From the NCBI GenBank assembly GCA_024638915.1, contig JAHEJJ010000011.1, positions 1-47,022 on the forward strand: a stretch of 47,022 nucleotides of DNA, in the 5' to 3' direction. Shown here piece after piece: positions 33,894 through 42,263 of the stretch. The stretch's first letter is position 1. Each line of letters starts with the position of its first letter. A model generated the notes under the pieces. It saw nothing but the letters and a program-made list of their open reading frames with translations. It had not been told where the DNA came from and did no database searches. The stretch comes from Robiginitalea sp. GTDB lineage: Bacteria; Bacteroidota; Bacteroidia; Flavobacteriales; Flavobacteriaceae. Made by a program: the position numbers and the translations under genes.

Positions 33894-35498
33894 TCAAATA
33901 GATTCTATAGTTACGGGCAATTTCCCACGAGCTTCAATTTCACCCAGAAAATGCTGCGCTGCATTTTTTTCAAATTCCGGAAAATCCTGGAATACGGCCC
34001 AAACCGACTTGAATTTATCCAACGGCAGATGACTTATAACATAGGGATTTCCAAATACATACAGAACGACTTCCTTCTGGTGGCATAGCTGGCCAATCAG
34101 CTCCAGGATTGGATCAGATAGTCCAAAATTATTGGCTGGCTTCATTTGTGGCGGATAAAGTGCCATTAGCAAGTGTGAGCTCTTTATTTTTTTATCTATA
34201 CCTGTGGGCGTTGAAGCAGAGCAACTAAACCAATTGAAGGGAAGAACTTTATGTATATTTTTAAAAAAAGCATTCTCCTGATCATCTCCGATCGCGAGTC
34301 CTTCAATTGGCAATTGCCTGAAAGTCGACAGTTGTTTTTCATCTCCCCTGACCAAACTAAGACTTTCTTCTGCCAATTTTATCATCAGGCTTTCATGAGA
34401 GGTTGGCCGTATCAATCCTTCCGCTGGCATTGATCGTAAGGCTTGCTTTTTGAGTTCCCAAACCCTTTTAAAATGGTCTTCAATCAACTTTTCACTACCC
34501 ATCTTTTCAATCGTTTTAATACCTTCCTCAACATTTAGGGTATAGCAAAGGACATCGATTCCCGCATTGTAGGCAAGCCATTCCAATTCGCCCGTAAACT
34601 GACAATTTTTAGATACCGCATGCATATTCAGCGCATCGGAGACTACCACCCCATCGAAGCCCAGTTCTTTCCTTAAAAAGCCGTTGATAATGTTTTTGGA
34701 GATCGTGGAAGCTTCCATTTTACCTGCGCTAAGGGCAGGTACAGCCAAGTGGCCAACCATCACGGAATCTACGCCTTGCCTTATGAGTTCTATAAATGGG
34801 CTTAGCTCATTGGAATAGAGTTCTTCCTTGGATTTGTCGATAAGCGGCAATCCCAGATGTGAATCGGTAGAAGTATCTCCATGGCCAGGGAAATGTTTTG
34901 CGCTCGACAATATTCCTGCACTCTTTAATCCGCGATAGAAGGCGGTTCCGTATCGAGTTACTTGTTCCGGATCTTCTCCGAAGGAACGATAACCGATCAC
35001 AGGATTATCCGGGTCATTATTGATGTCGACCACCGGAGCAAAGTTCCAATGGATACCTGCCTGTCGACAATCTATTCCAATGCTCCGGGCTACCTGGTAT
35101 ACCAGTTCATCCTGATTTGGCATGGCGCCCAAACTCAAAGCATAGGGATATTGAGCTGTATTTTCGATCCGCATGGCAAGTCCCCACTCGGCATCAATAC
35201 TGATCAAAAGAGGGTATTTTGAAGCTTTTTGATAACGCTCAATAAGTTCTTTTAAGACCTCAAGGCTGTTTTCATTGTAAATCACCTCTTTTGGTCCTTC
35301 GAAATTTGTTGCAGCGCTAGACCGGCTATGAAAGAAGCACAAACCGCCCACACAATATTTGGTGATTAATTTTTCCAGCTTAATGATCTCTTCTTCGGTG
35401 TCGTTGATATAGGCCGCGGGCATGAAGCTTTGACCGATCTTCTCCCTAAGTGTTAATCGGGTATGCGCCTTCTCATATTCAAGGAATTCATCGGTCAT
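33894..35498 (-). CDS. nagZ: Glycoside hydrolase family 3 beta-N-acetylhexosaminidase (NagZ-like)
   Basis: A 534-residue GH3 enzyme that removes GlcNAc from anhydromuropeptides or GlcNAc-MurNAc. The TIM barrel (about 15-345) carries SIDAEWGLAMR, KHFPGHGDTSTDSH with the NagZ-type Asp212-His214 dyad, and VVSDALNMHAV with nucleophile Asp288. A second domain of about 185 residues follows, making the enzyme longer than E. coli NagZ (341) and more like the two-domain Gram-positive form. No signal peptide is seen, so it should be cytoplasmic, consistent with import by the AmpG-like protein whose stop it overlaps by 11 bases. Confidence 0.92.
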   Translation of the reverse strand: MTDEFLEYEKAHTRLTLREKIGQSFMPAAYINDTEEEIIKLEKLITKYCVGGLCFFHSRSSAATNFEGPKEVIYNENSLEVLKELIERYQKASKYPLLISIDAEWGLAMRIENTAQYPYALSLGAMPNQDELVYQVARSIGIDCRQAGIHWNFAPVVDINNDPDNPVIGYRSFGEDPEQVTRYGTAFYRGLKSAGILSSAKHFPGHGDTSTDSHLGLPLIDKSKEELYSNELSPFIELIRQGVDSVMVGHLAVPALSAGKMEASTISKNIINGFLRKELGFDGVVVSDALNMHAVSKNCQFTGELEWLAYNAGIDVLCYTLNVEEGIKTIEKMGSEKLIEDHFKRVWELKKQALRSMPAEGLIRPTSHESLMIKLAEESLSLVRGDEKQLSTFRQLPIEGLAIGDDQENAFFKNIHKVLPFNWFSCSASTPTGIDKKIKSSHLLMALYPPQMKPANNFGLSDPILELIGQLCHQKEVVLYVFGNPYVISHLPLDKFKSVWAVFQDFPEFEKNAAQHFLGEIEARGKLPVTIESI

Positions 35499-36762
35499 TT
35501 CCCGCTCCTTTTTTTCCGTAATCTGCCGGATAATCCAGATATTTTAAAAGAAATATCGCTGGCAGGGCACCCAGAACAACCCAGATAAAGAACCCATCAT
35601 AACCCAGCCATTCCTGCATATAACCACTGATCAGGCCGGGCAGCATCATACCGAGGGCCATAAAACCTGTTGCCAGCGCATAGTGCGAGGTTTTTGATGC
35701 TCCTTCGGCGATATAGATCATAAAGACCATAAAACCGGCGATCGCAAATCCATAGCCGAATTGTTCCAATACCACGGTGGTGACAACAGCCGCGATATGG
35801 TTGGTACTGGTAATCGCCAAGAAGGCATAAAAGGCATTTGGTATATTGATCGACAATACCATCGGAAGCATCCACTTTTTGAGTCCATCTCTCGAAATCA
35901 GGATCCCGCCAAGAATTCCTCCAAGGGTGAGCATAATAACACCAACGGTTCCGTAAATTGTACCTACTTCGGCGGTAGAATAACCCAAGCCACCTTTTTC
36001 CACCGGATCGAGAAAAAACGGAGCGGCCATTTTGACCAATTGAGACTCTCCCAGGCGAAAGAAGAGGATAAAAGTCAAAGCCATCCCCATGCCTTTTTTA
36101 CGAAAAAAAGTAGTAAAAACTTCGAAAAAGCCCTTTGGCTTTTCGAGTGTAATAGCATCAGAGGACTCGTATTTGGGGGTTACAAAAAAATTAGCGACGG
36201 TAAGGCCCAACATCAACAGAGCAGCGGCTATCATGGTAATCGACCACGCCTTGGTATTGTCGCCGTAATAGGTTTCAAGAAAACCTGCCAGGATGACCAG
36301 CAAACCCTGGCCGGTAACATTAGCCAGTTTGTAGAATGTACTCCGGATGCCTACAAAAAAGGATTGTTTGTCTTGTGTAAGCCCAATCATATAGTAACCA
36401 TCTGAGGCCACATCGTTGGTTGCCGAAGCGAAGGCAGCCATCCAGAAACACGCCAGGGTGGTTACAAAAAATATATTGGTAGGCAGGGCCAGTCCGATCC
36501 CCAGCAGTGCGATCGATATCAACAGCTGCATGGCAATAAACCAATTTCTCTTGGTGCTTATAATATCAACATAAGGGCTCCATAGCGGCTTTATTACCCA
36601 GGGGAGATAGAGCCAGCTGGTATATAATCCTATGTCGGCATTACTGATGCCAAGTTTTTTGTACATAATGACCGATACAGTCACCACGAGCACAAAAGGA
36701 AGACCCTGGGTAAAATAGAGTACAGGCACCCAAATCCAGGCCCATTTGTTTTTTTTGATCAT
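35488..36762 (-). CDS. ampG: AmpG-like MFS permease for muropeptides
   Basis: A 424-residue major facilitator with about twelve membrane helices. It opens with the AmpG-type pattern WIWVPVLYFTQGLPFVLVVT followed by ISNADIGLYTSWLYLPWVIKPLWSP, read as ISNADIGLYTSW and LYLPWVIKPLWSP. A central cytoplasmic loop lies around 195-215. AmpG imports GlcNAc-anhydroMurNAc peptides. The context with nagZ and anmK strongly supports that role, though the family is not fully specific. It lies 132 bases after nagB on the same strand; that gap contains an imperfect inverted repeat (36791-36827) and no exact -7 element. Confidence 0.88.
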   Translation of the reverse strand: MIKKNKWAWIWVPVLYFTQGLPFVLVVTVSVIMYKKLGISNADIGLYTSWLYLPWVIKPLWSPYVDIISTKRNWFIAMQLLISIALLGIGLALPTNIFFVTTLACFWMAAFASATNDVASDGYYMIGLTQDKQSFFVGIRSTFYKLANVTGQGLLVILAGFLETYYGDNTKAWSITMIAAALLMLGLTVANFFVTPKYESSDAITLEKPKGFFEVFTTFFRKKGMGMALTFILFFRLGESQLVKMAAPFFLDPVEKGGLGYSTAEVGTIYGTVGVIMLTLGGILGGILISRDGLKKWMLPMVLSINIPNAFYAFLAITSTNHIAAVVTTVVLEQFGYGFAIAGFMVFMIYIAEGASKTSHYALATGFMALGMMLPGLISGYMQEWLGYDGFFIWVVLGALPAIFLLKYLDYPADYGKKGAGNDR

Positions 36763-36790
36763 AATGGTCTAGTACATTTCCGGCGATTAG

Positions 36791-36827
36791 TTCATATCCA
36801 TGGGCAGATTCGCGCCATTGATATGGA
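36791..36827. repeat. Imperfect inverted repeat upstream of ampG
   Basis: TTCATATCCATGGGC (36791-36805) pairs imperfectly with GCGCCATTGATATGGA (36812-36827), about 11 of 15 positions. It lies in the nagB-ampG gap and could be a hairpin or operator; there is no T-run to make it an intrinsic terminator. Confidence 0.3.
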
Positions 36828-36894
36828 CCTGAATTTATTCAATATTAGTATACCGGGGGTTTATTTCCAGGATTAATTTATTCCAAATTACCGA

Positions 36895-38841
36895 TCAATG
36901 TTTGAAATGATATCGGACAAACCCTTCAATCGCTTCGTATTCTGCCATCCCGAGAGCGTTATATTTCTGGGCGGTTTCTTTGTTACGTTGTTCTGCCCGT
37001 TGCCAAAATTCCCGCTCGTCGTTACCCGGGAACATCGCACTGTCTTTCTGGGACTGGTGTTTAAAAATGGCATTTTTCTTTCGTTGCATATCCATCGGTC
37101 CAATGGGAACAGCCATTTCCATATCGGCGATGTCCCATTCCTGCCAGGCACCCCGATACAACCAAACATAACAGTGGTCCAACCAGGCAGCGCCCTCTTT
37201 TAACAGTTGGTCAAGAGCACTATAGATGATTTGTAGGCAAACCCTGTGGGTACCATGAGGATCCGAGAGATCCCCTGCCGCAAAAATCTGATGGGGTTTG
37301 ATGTTTTTAAGAAGTTCGTAAGTGATGCGGACGTCTGATTCTGAAAATGGTTTTTTCTTTACCGTGCCGGTCTCGTAAAAGGGTAGATTCAAAAAATGTG
37401 CATTCTTTTCCTCCACTCCGCAATAACGGCATGCTGCCAGGGCTTCACCTTTACGGATAAGTCCTTTAAAGTCTTGTATTTCAGGGCTATCAACCTGCCC
37501 GGGTTTTTTCTTGCTCAGGAATTGTTTTACAGAAATAAATTGGGCTTCGAGCTCCCTGTTATCTTGTTGCACATCTGTAGCAAAATCCAGGAAACGAACC
37601 ACTTCATCATCAAAGACGGCGATATTCCCAGAGGTTTGATAAGCGATATGGACTTCATGTCCCTGGTCTACCAGCCTCAGCAGAGTGCCGCCCATGGAAA
37701 TTACATCGTCATCCGGATGTGGGCTGAAGATAAGCGACCTCTTGGGATAGGGATCCTTCCTTTCGGGCCTTTGACTGTCATCGGCATTGGGCTTGCCTCC
37801 CGGCCAGCCTGTAATGGTGGCTTGCAGTTGGTTGAAAACTTTAAGATTTATATGCTCAGCAGAACCTATTTCTGCTATAAGGTTACCCATGCCGTACTCA
37901 TTGTAGTCTTCATTGGTGAGTTTGAGAACTGCTTTATCCAATTCTTCGGATAGCCATAGGGTAGCCTTTTTAATCAGCAGGTCGTCCCAGTCGCATTCGC
38001 TCACCAACCAGGGTGTGGCCAAACGGGTTAGGGCAGAGGCCGCCGCATGATCGAGGATAAAATCACAGTTTTCGTGGTGTTGCAGGAAAGTTGCCGGTAC
38101 GGATTCGCGTATGGCTCCCTCGACAGCTTCGCGGATGATATGAGATTTTCCCTCTCCCCAGGCCATCAGGATAATTCTTTTCGAAGCCATAATCGTGCCT
38201 ACCCCCATGGTAATGGCCCTTTTCGGAACATTCTCCAGCCCGAAGAAATCACTTGCCGCATCCAAACGGGTGATTTGATCCAGTCGAACGATTCGTGTTT
38301 TACTCGAGAGTGATGATCCCGGCTCATTAAAACCAACATGACCTGTTCTACCGATGCCCAGGACCTGGATATCTAGACCACCTGCTTTTTCTATTTTTTT
38401 CTCATAAGCTTCGCAAAATTCCCTCACATCTTCTTTATCCATGGTTCCATCGGGAATATGAATATTGCTCTTTTTGATATCGATGTGGTCGAAAAGGTGT
38501 TCGTTCATGAACCGTACATAACTATGAATGGAGTCTGGTTCCATGGGATAGTATTCATCCAGATTGAAGGTGATGACATTTTTAAAGCTCAATCCCTCTT
38601 CCTGGTGGAATTTTACCAGATATTCATACATCTTGGTAGGTGATGAACCTGTAGCAAGGCCCAGGACTACATTTTTTCCAGTCTTTTGCCGCTGTCTGAT
38701 CAGGGCAGCGATCTCATTGGCGACATAAAACGAGGCTTCATCAGAATTTAAATGAACATCGGTCTTAATCTTTTCAAATTTTCTCGACTCATCATCGGTC
38801 GGGAAACTACGCGGGCTTGGTTTTGTTAGAGTTAAAGACAT
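36895..38841 (-). CDS. nagB: Glucosamine-6-phosphate deaminase fused to a PIG-L/LmbE deacetylase-like domain
   Basis: A 648-residue two-domain protein. The N-terminal half (about 20-300) is NagB, converting GlcN-6-P to fructose-6-P and ammonia: GLATGSSPTKMY (61-72), FNLDEYY with Asp95 (E. coli Asp72), and GIGRTGHVGFNEPGS (162-176). His168 and Glu173 match E. coli His143 and Glu148, but E. coli Asp141 is Thr166. The C-terminal half (about 365-648) is a PIG-L/LmbE zinc deacetylase domain: SPHPDDDV (373-380), EALAACRYCGV and DPHGTHR (527-533). Its metal site looks intact. ATG at 38841 is preferred to the TTG at 38862, which lies in the -7 element. Long NagBs of this type are common in Bacteroidetes; a built-in GlcNAc-6-P deacetylase is a hypothesis. 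Confidence 0.93.
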   Translation of the reverse strand: MSLTLTKPSPRSFPTDDESRKFEKIKTDVHLNSDEASFYVANEIAALIRQRQKTGKNVVLGLATGSSPTKMYEYLVKFHQEEGLSFKNVITFNLDEYYPMEPDSIHSYVRFMNEHLFDHIDIKKSNIHIPDGTMDKEDVREFCEAYEKKIEKAGGLDIQVLGIGRTGHVGFNEPGSSLSSKTRIVRLDQITRLDAASDFFGLENVPKRAITMGVGTIMASKRIILMAWGEGKSHIIREAVEGAIRESVPATFLQHHENCDFILDHAAASALTRLATPWLVSECDWDDLLIKKATLWLSEELDKAVLKLTNEDYNEYGMGNLIAEIGSAEHINLKVFNQLQATITGWPGGKPNADDSQRPERKDPYPKRSLIFSPHPDDDVISMGGTLLRLVDQGHEVHIAYQTSGNIAVFDDEVVRFLDFATDVQQDNRELEAQFISVKQFLSKKKPGQVDSPEIQDFKGLIRKGEALAACRYCGVEEKNAHFLNLPFYETGTVKKKPFSESDVRITYELLKNIKPHQIFAAGDLSDPHGTHRVCLQIIYSALDQLLKEGAAWLDHCYVWLYRGAWQEWDIADMEMAVPIGPMDMQRKKNAIFKHQSQKDSAMFPGNDEREFWQRAEQRNKETAQKYNALGMAEYEAIEGFVRYHFKH

Positions 38842-38859
38842 AGTAAATGAATTGAACTG

Positions 38860-38891
38860 CAAAGATAGGACATGTTTGCTGTTTTATGCAA
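38860..38891 (-). promoter_or_regulatory. -33/-7 promoter of nagB
   Basis: On the minus strand TTG (38889-38891), a 21-base spacer and an exact TATCTTTG -7 element (38860-38867) fit the Bacteroidetes consensus. The expected start site is near 38855, giving a leader of about 14 bases before ATG 38841. A TGCTGTTTT box and half of a 16-bp palindrome lie between or over the two elements. Confidence 0.6.
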
Positions 38892-38953
38892 TATATATTG
38901 CAATAAAATGCTTTTTTAACACAAATAATATATTAAAACAGCAAAAAACAGCA
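38875..38953. promoter_or_regulatory. Operator array between nagB and the DeoR-type regulator
   Basis: Three copies of one 9-base box occur: TGCTGTTTT at 38877-38885 and its complement AAAACAGCA at 38935-38943 and 38945-38953. The last two are direct repeats 10 bases apart, one helical turn. The first two extend to a perfect 12-base inverted pair, TTTGCTGTTTTA (38875-38886) and TAAAACAGCAAA (38934-38945). Between them is a perfect palindrome TGCAATATATATTGCA (38887-38902) overlapping the nagB -33. This is a strong candidate binding region for the adjacent DeoR-type protein, with looping between boxes possible. Confidence 0.6.
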
Positions 38954-38997
38954 TTATTAACTCCATTTTTGTACCTTTATCAAAATCTTGTAAACGT

Positions 38998-39747
38998 ATG
39001 CTTAAAGAAGAGCGTTGGCAAACGATTCTAAACGAAGTAGCCTTGCATAACAGGGTGCTGCTATCTGATATAGCCGAAAAGCTCGATGTTTCTATCGACA
39101 CCATTCGGAGAGATGTAAAAGAGCTTGACGCGGAGAATAAACTCCAGAAAGTCCACGGAGGGGCAATTTCTATGGGTTATGCTCAGATCGCCCCGCATAA
39201 TGTCAACACCTATGCCCTGAGGGAAAAAACCAGGATTGCCGAAAAGGCACTGACCTTAATACGCGACAACAGTGTGATCTTTATCGATGGAGGTACCACC
39301 TGTCTGGAGCTGGCAAGACTTATTCCACCAGACCTGCATCTTATTTGCTTTACGGTAAGCTTGCCCGTGGCTATACAGCTCAGTACCAAACCCAACGTGA
39401 GAATTATGTTTATCGGGGGCGAAGTGGATACGGAGGCACAAATTGTAACCGGGGCTCAGGCAATACATAATCTGGCAGGAATACGCGTGGATTATGGTTT
39501 TATAGGCACGGGTTATGTCGATGCCTTACATGGACTGACCGAGTTTGACTGGGATATCGTTCAGGTAAAGAAGGCGGTGGTAAATGCTTCTAAAAAAACG
39601 GTACTTTTGTGTATATCGGAAAAACTCAATTCACAACATCGTTTCAAGACCTGCGATATCAATGCTATAAATACCATGATCACAGAATTGGATCCGAATA
39701 ATAATCTTCTCAATCTTTTTAGAAACCACCAAATTCACCTGCTCTGA
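38998..39747 (+). CDS. DeoR/GlpR-type transcriptional regulator of the amino-sugar cluster
   Basis: A 249-residue repressor-type protein. The N-terminal winged helix-turn-helix (about 3-57) reads ERWQTILNEVALHNRVLLSD, then IAEKLDVSIDTIRRDVKEL and LQKVHGGAI, the DeoR signature. The C-terminal sugar-phosphate sensor domain (about 75-249) has VIFIDGGTTCLELARLI, IMFIGGEVD and YGFIGTGYVD. DeoR proteins bind a phosphorylated sugar and leave DNA. MurNAc-6-P, GlcNAc-6-P or GlcN-6-P are the likely effectors from context. It is divergent from nagB; a weak TACCTTTA -7-like element is at 38972-38979. Its stop overlaps murQ (TGATG). Confidence 0.92.
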   Translation: MLKEERWQTILNEVALHNRVLLSDIAEKLDVSIDTIRRDVKELDAENKLQKVHGGAISMGYAQIAPHNVNTYALREKTRIAEKALTLIRDNSVIFIDGGTTCLELARLIPPDLHLICFTVSLPVAIQLSTKPNVRIMFIGGEVDTEAQIVTGAQAIHNLAGIRVDYGFIGTGYVDALHGLTEFDWDIVQVKKAVVNASKKTVLLCISEKLNSQHRFKTCDINAINTMITELDPNNNLLNLFRNHQIHLL

Positions 39748-40562
39748 TGGCAGAATTCAAGAAAATTACCGAAACGGCCTCTCTTTATGATCATCTGGAG
39801 GAATCGGGTACCACCGCTCTTTTAGAGAATATTAATCTTGAGGATCAGAAAGTGGCGGTAGCGGTAAAAAAAGTGATACCGAGCATCTCAAAATTAGTCG
39901 ATGAAATTGAACAAAGATTTTATGAAGGCGGCCGGCTGTTCTATATCGGAGCGGGTACCAGCGGACGTTTAGGGATTCTGGATGCGTCTGAAATTCCACC
40001 TACTTTTGGAATGCCACACGACCGTGTCATCGGACTGATCGCTGGAGGCGACTCCGCCATACGTAAAGCTGTGGAGTTCGCGGAGGATAATACGGAGCAG
40101 GCATGGATCGATCTACAGCAGTACAAAATTGATGAAAAAGACACTTTGGTAGGGATCGCCGCCTCCGGAACAACACCTTATGTGCTTGGTGGTATCAGGG
40201 ATGCCAGGAAAAATGGCATCCTTACTGCGGGAATCACCAATAATCCCGGATCTCCTTTGGCACAGTCTGCTGAAATACCCATTGAGATTGAAGTGGGTCC
40301 CGAATTTGTTACCGGCAGTACACGTATGAAGAGCGGAACCTCACAGAAGCTCGTGCTCAACATGATCACCACCGCACTAATGATCCGTATTGGCAGGGTT
40401 ATAGGCAACAAAATGGTAAATATGCAGCTGAGTAACAATAAATTAGTTGATCGCGGCACTCGATACCTTATGGAGGGCTTACATCTGAATTATGAAGAGG
40501 CTCAAAAAGTTTTGCATAAATATGGATCGGTCAGAAAGGCGCTGGACGCACTAAAGAAATAA
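39747..40562 (+). CDS. murQ: N-acetylmuramic acid 6-phosphate etherase
   Basis: A 271-residue SIS-domain lyase that cleaves the lactyl ether of MurNAc-6-P to GlcNAc-6-P and D-lactate. The signature is YIGAGTSGRLGILDASEIPPTFG, in two parts (YIGAGTSGRLG and ILDASEIPPTFG), with Glu82 matching the catalytic Glu83 of E. coli and a second acidic residue in VEFAEDN (110-113). SIS-fold phosphosugar contacts are in GIAASGTTPYVLGG and TGSTRMKSGTSQKL. It is shorter than E. coli MurQ (298), lacking some C-terminal sequence. It is translationally coupled to the regulator and convergent with the cytochrome gene 1 base away. Confidence 0.95.
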   Translation: MAEFKKITETASLYDHLEESGTTALLENINLEDQKVAVAVKKVIPSISKLVDEIEQRFYEGGRLFYIGAGTSGRLGILDASEIPPTFGMPHDRVIGLIAGGDSAIRKAVEFAEDNTEQAWIDLQQYKIDEKDTLVGIAASGTTPYVLGGIRDARKNGILTAGITNNPGSPLAQSAEIPIEIEVGPEFVTGSTRMKSGTSQKLVLNMITTALMIRIGRVIGNKMVNMQLSNNKLVDRGTRYLMEGLHLNYEEAQKVLHKYGSVRKALDALKK

Positions 40563-40563
40563 T

Positions 40564-40968
40564 TTATCTCCTGCCCACGGCGGCAACTTCTTCAACAGTT
40601 ACCATTTTCTCGCTTTTGTTCCCCCACGAGTTATTGATGTAGTTCATAACATCGGCAACCTCTTCATCATCTAATCCCAGCGGTAACATCGTGTTGTCGT
40701 AGGTAATTCCATTGACAATCATCTCACCGCGCTGGCCATATTTTACGCCTCTGATACTCGCCTCTCGATTGGCCATGAGGTAGTCTGACTTGGCCAGTGG
40801 CGGATAAGTATTCTCGACACCTTCTCCTGTGGGTAAATGGCAGGTAACACAGAAATCCGCATAGATCTCTTTGCCCCTGTTCATACTGGCTTCCAGTTCA
40901 TCTTCTTGGGATAATAAAAAGGTCAGTCCTGCCACCAGGCTCAGGTAGCTGATAATTAATGTTTTCAT
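40564..40968 (-). CDS. Periplasmic c-type cytochrome
   Basis: A 134-residue monohaem cytochrome c. A signal peptide covers about residues 1-20 (TLIISYLSLVAGLTFLL). The haem attachment site is CVTCH at 40-44 in FCVTCHLPTGEG. The probable axial Met is in DNTMLPLG, 50-60 residues downstream, and the last helix is EEVADVMNYINNSWGN. It is a class I cytochrome c. It follows the PQQ-type dehydrogenase gene by 33 bases on the same strand, suggesting it takes electrons from that enzyme. Confidence 0.92.
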   Translation of the reverse strand: MKTLIISYLSLVAGLTFLLSQEDELEASMNRGKEIYADFCVTCHLPTGEGVENTYPPLAKSDYLMANREASIRGVKYGQRGEMIVNGITYDNTMLPLGLDDEEVADVMNYINNSWGNKSEKMVTVEEVAAVGRR

Positions 40969-41001
40969 CTAAAAAATGAATTTTCGGTGCAAACAGATGC
41001 T

Positions 41002-42126
41002 CTATTCCGATTTTGGTATCAATTTATATATCCCTTTGCCTTCAACGGCGACATAGATAAAACCGTCGGGTCCCTGCCGCACATTCCTTACACGACCGAT
41101 ATTTTCCATAAGTTTTTCGCGATAGCTTACTTTTTCACCTTCGAGGACCAGTCTTTCCAGGTACTGGAAAGCCAGTGAACCTATCAGCAGGTTACCTTTC
41201 CAGTCTGGATAGAGATCGGAGGTAACGAAAGCCATACCGCTGGGAGCAATAGAAGGTACCCAGTAATGAATAGGCTGTTCCATACCTTCTTTTGCGGTCA
41301 TATCGGTGATTGAAGTTCCATTATAATTGGTGCCATAGGTAATTACCGGCCAGCCGTAATTGACCCCTTTTTTAACGATATTGATCTCGTCTCCACCCAT
41401 CGGGCCATGTTCATGGATCCATATTTCACCTGTTTCAGGGTTTTTTGCCATTCCTTGAGGATTTCTGTTGCCCCATGTAAACGCACGCGCATTGCCATTC
41501 TCCATACCGATAAAGGGATTGTCTTCAGGTACACGACCATCGTCGTATATGCGGTAGATCTTTCCGCCGTCTAAGGTCCTGTCTTGCGGATTCTGATCTC
41601 GGGCGCCCCTGTCCCCAACAGAGAAATAAAGATAGCCATCATCGTCGAATTCGAGCCGGGAACCCCAATGTTGTCCCTTTTTAGTATTAGGTGAAGCTTT
41701 ATATAATAACTCACTGTTAGTAAGGCTATTACCTGAAATTTTTGCGCGCATTATGGCCGTATTCCCTCCACTTCCTTCACCTTCCTGTGAAGCATACGAA
41801 AAATAGATCCAACCATTGGAGGCATAGTCCGGATGGAGTTCTATATCCATAAGCCCACCCTGACCTCGATTATAAATTTCCGGGCCACCTTGTATTTCGG
41901 TCTTCACACCATCTTTGAAATGGATGATCTCACCACTTTTTTCAGCAATTATCATAGCACCATCTGGGAGAAAGACCATACCCCAGGGAATTTGGAGATC
42001 TTCGACCACTAATTCAGCGTCGAAACCAACCGATTCTGGCGTATTTATTTCAGTGTCCGTCTTTTGAGCACATGAAATAGTGGCCATTACAACGAAAAAA
42101 CAGCTAATAATGATACTATTTCGCAT
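41002..42126 (-). CDS. PQQ-dependent sugar (aldose/sorbosone-type) dehydrogenase lipoprotein
   Basis: A 374-residue six-bladed beta-propeller of the soluble glucose dehydrogenase/Asd family, which oxidises sugars using PQQ and calcium. The signal peptide ends ATISC with lipidated Cys19. Family motifs: LQIPWGMVFLPDGAMIIAEK, GQGGLMDIELHPDYA, GQHWGSRLEFDDDGYLYFSVGD, in two parts (GQHWGSRLEF and DDDGYLYFSVGD), RNPQGMA, HEHGPMGGDEIN and NYGWPVITYG. The HEHG histidine and the RNPQG arginine are the usual catalytic/PQQ residues. No PQQ biosynthesis genes are in the window, so the cofactor may be made elsewhere or scavenged. Paired with the cytochrome c gene. TAGATTTA upstream is one base off a -7 element. 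Confidence 0.92.
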   Translation of the reverse strand: MRNSIIISCFFVVMATISCAQKTDTEINTPESVGFDAELVVEDLQIPWGMVFLPDGAMIIAEKSGEIIHFKDGVKTEIQGGPEIYNRGQGGLMDIELHPDYASNGWIYFSYASQEGEGSGGNTAIMRAKISGNSLTNSELLYKASPNTKKGQHWGSRLEFDDDGYLYFSVGDRGARDQNPQDRTLDGGKIYRIYDDGRVPEDNPFIGMENGNARAFTWGNRNPQGMAKNPETGEIWIHEHGPMGGDEINIVKKGVNYGWPVITYGTNYNGTSITDMTAKEGMEQPIHYWVPSIAPSGMAFVTSDLYPDWKGNLLIGSLAFQYLERLVLEGEKVSYREKLMENIGRVRNVRQGPDGFIYVAVEGKGIYKLIPKSE

Positions 42127-42263
42127 AATATAACGTTAGTGTTAGAGTACTAAATCTAGGTTCAAAGCCTAAAGATAAACAGAATTTATAAGTATAAACA
42201 ACTACGCTTAAGAATATACAGAGCCCAAATCAAGCATATTCTTGCCATAACACGAATTAACCT

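Noticed and set aside
35761-36405. 214-codon plus-strand frame inside ampG
   Set aside because: Antisense to twelve predicted membrane helices of the permease; composition is typical of a shadow frame.
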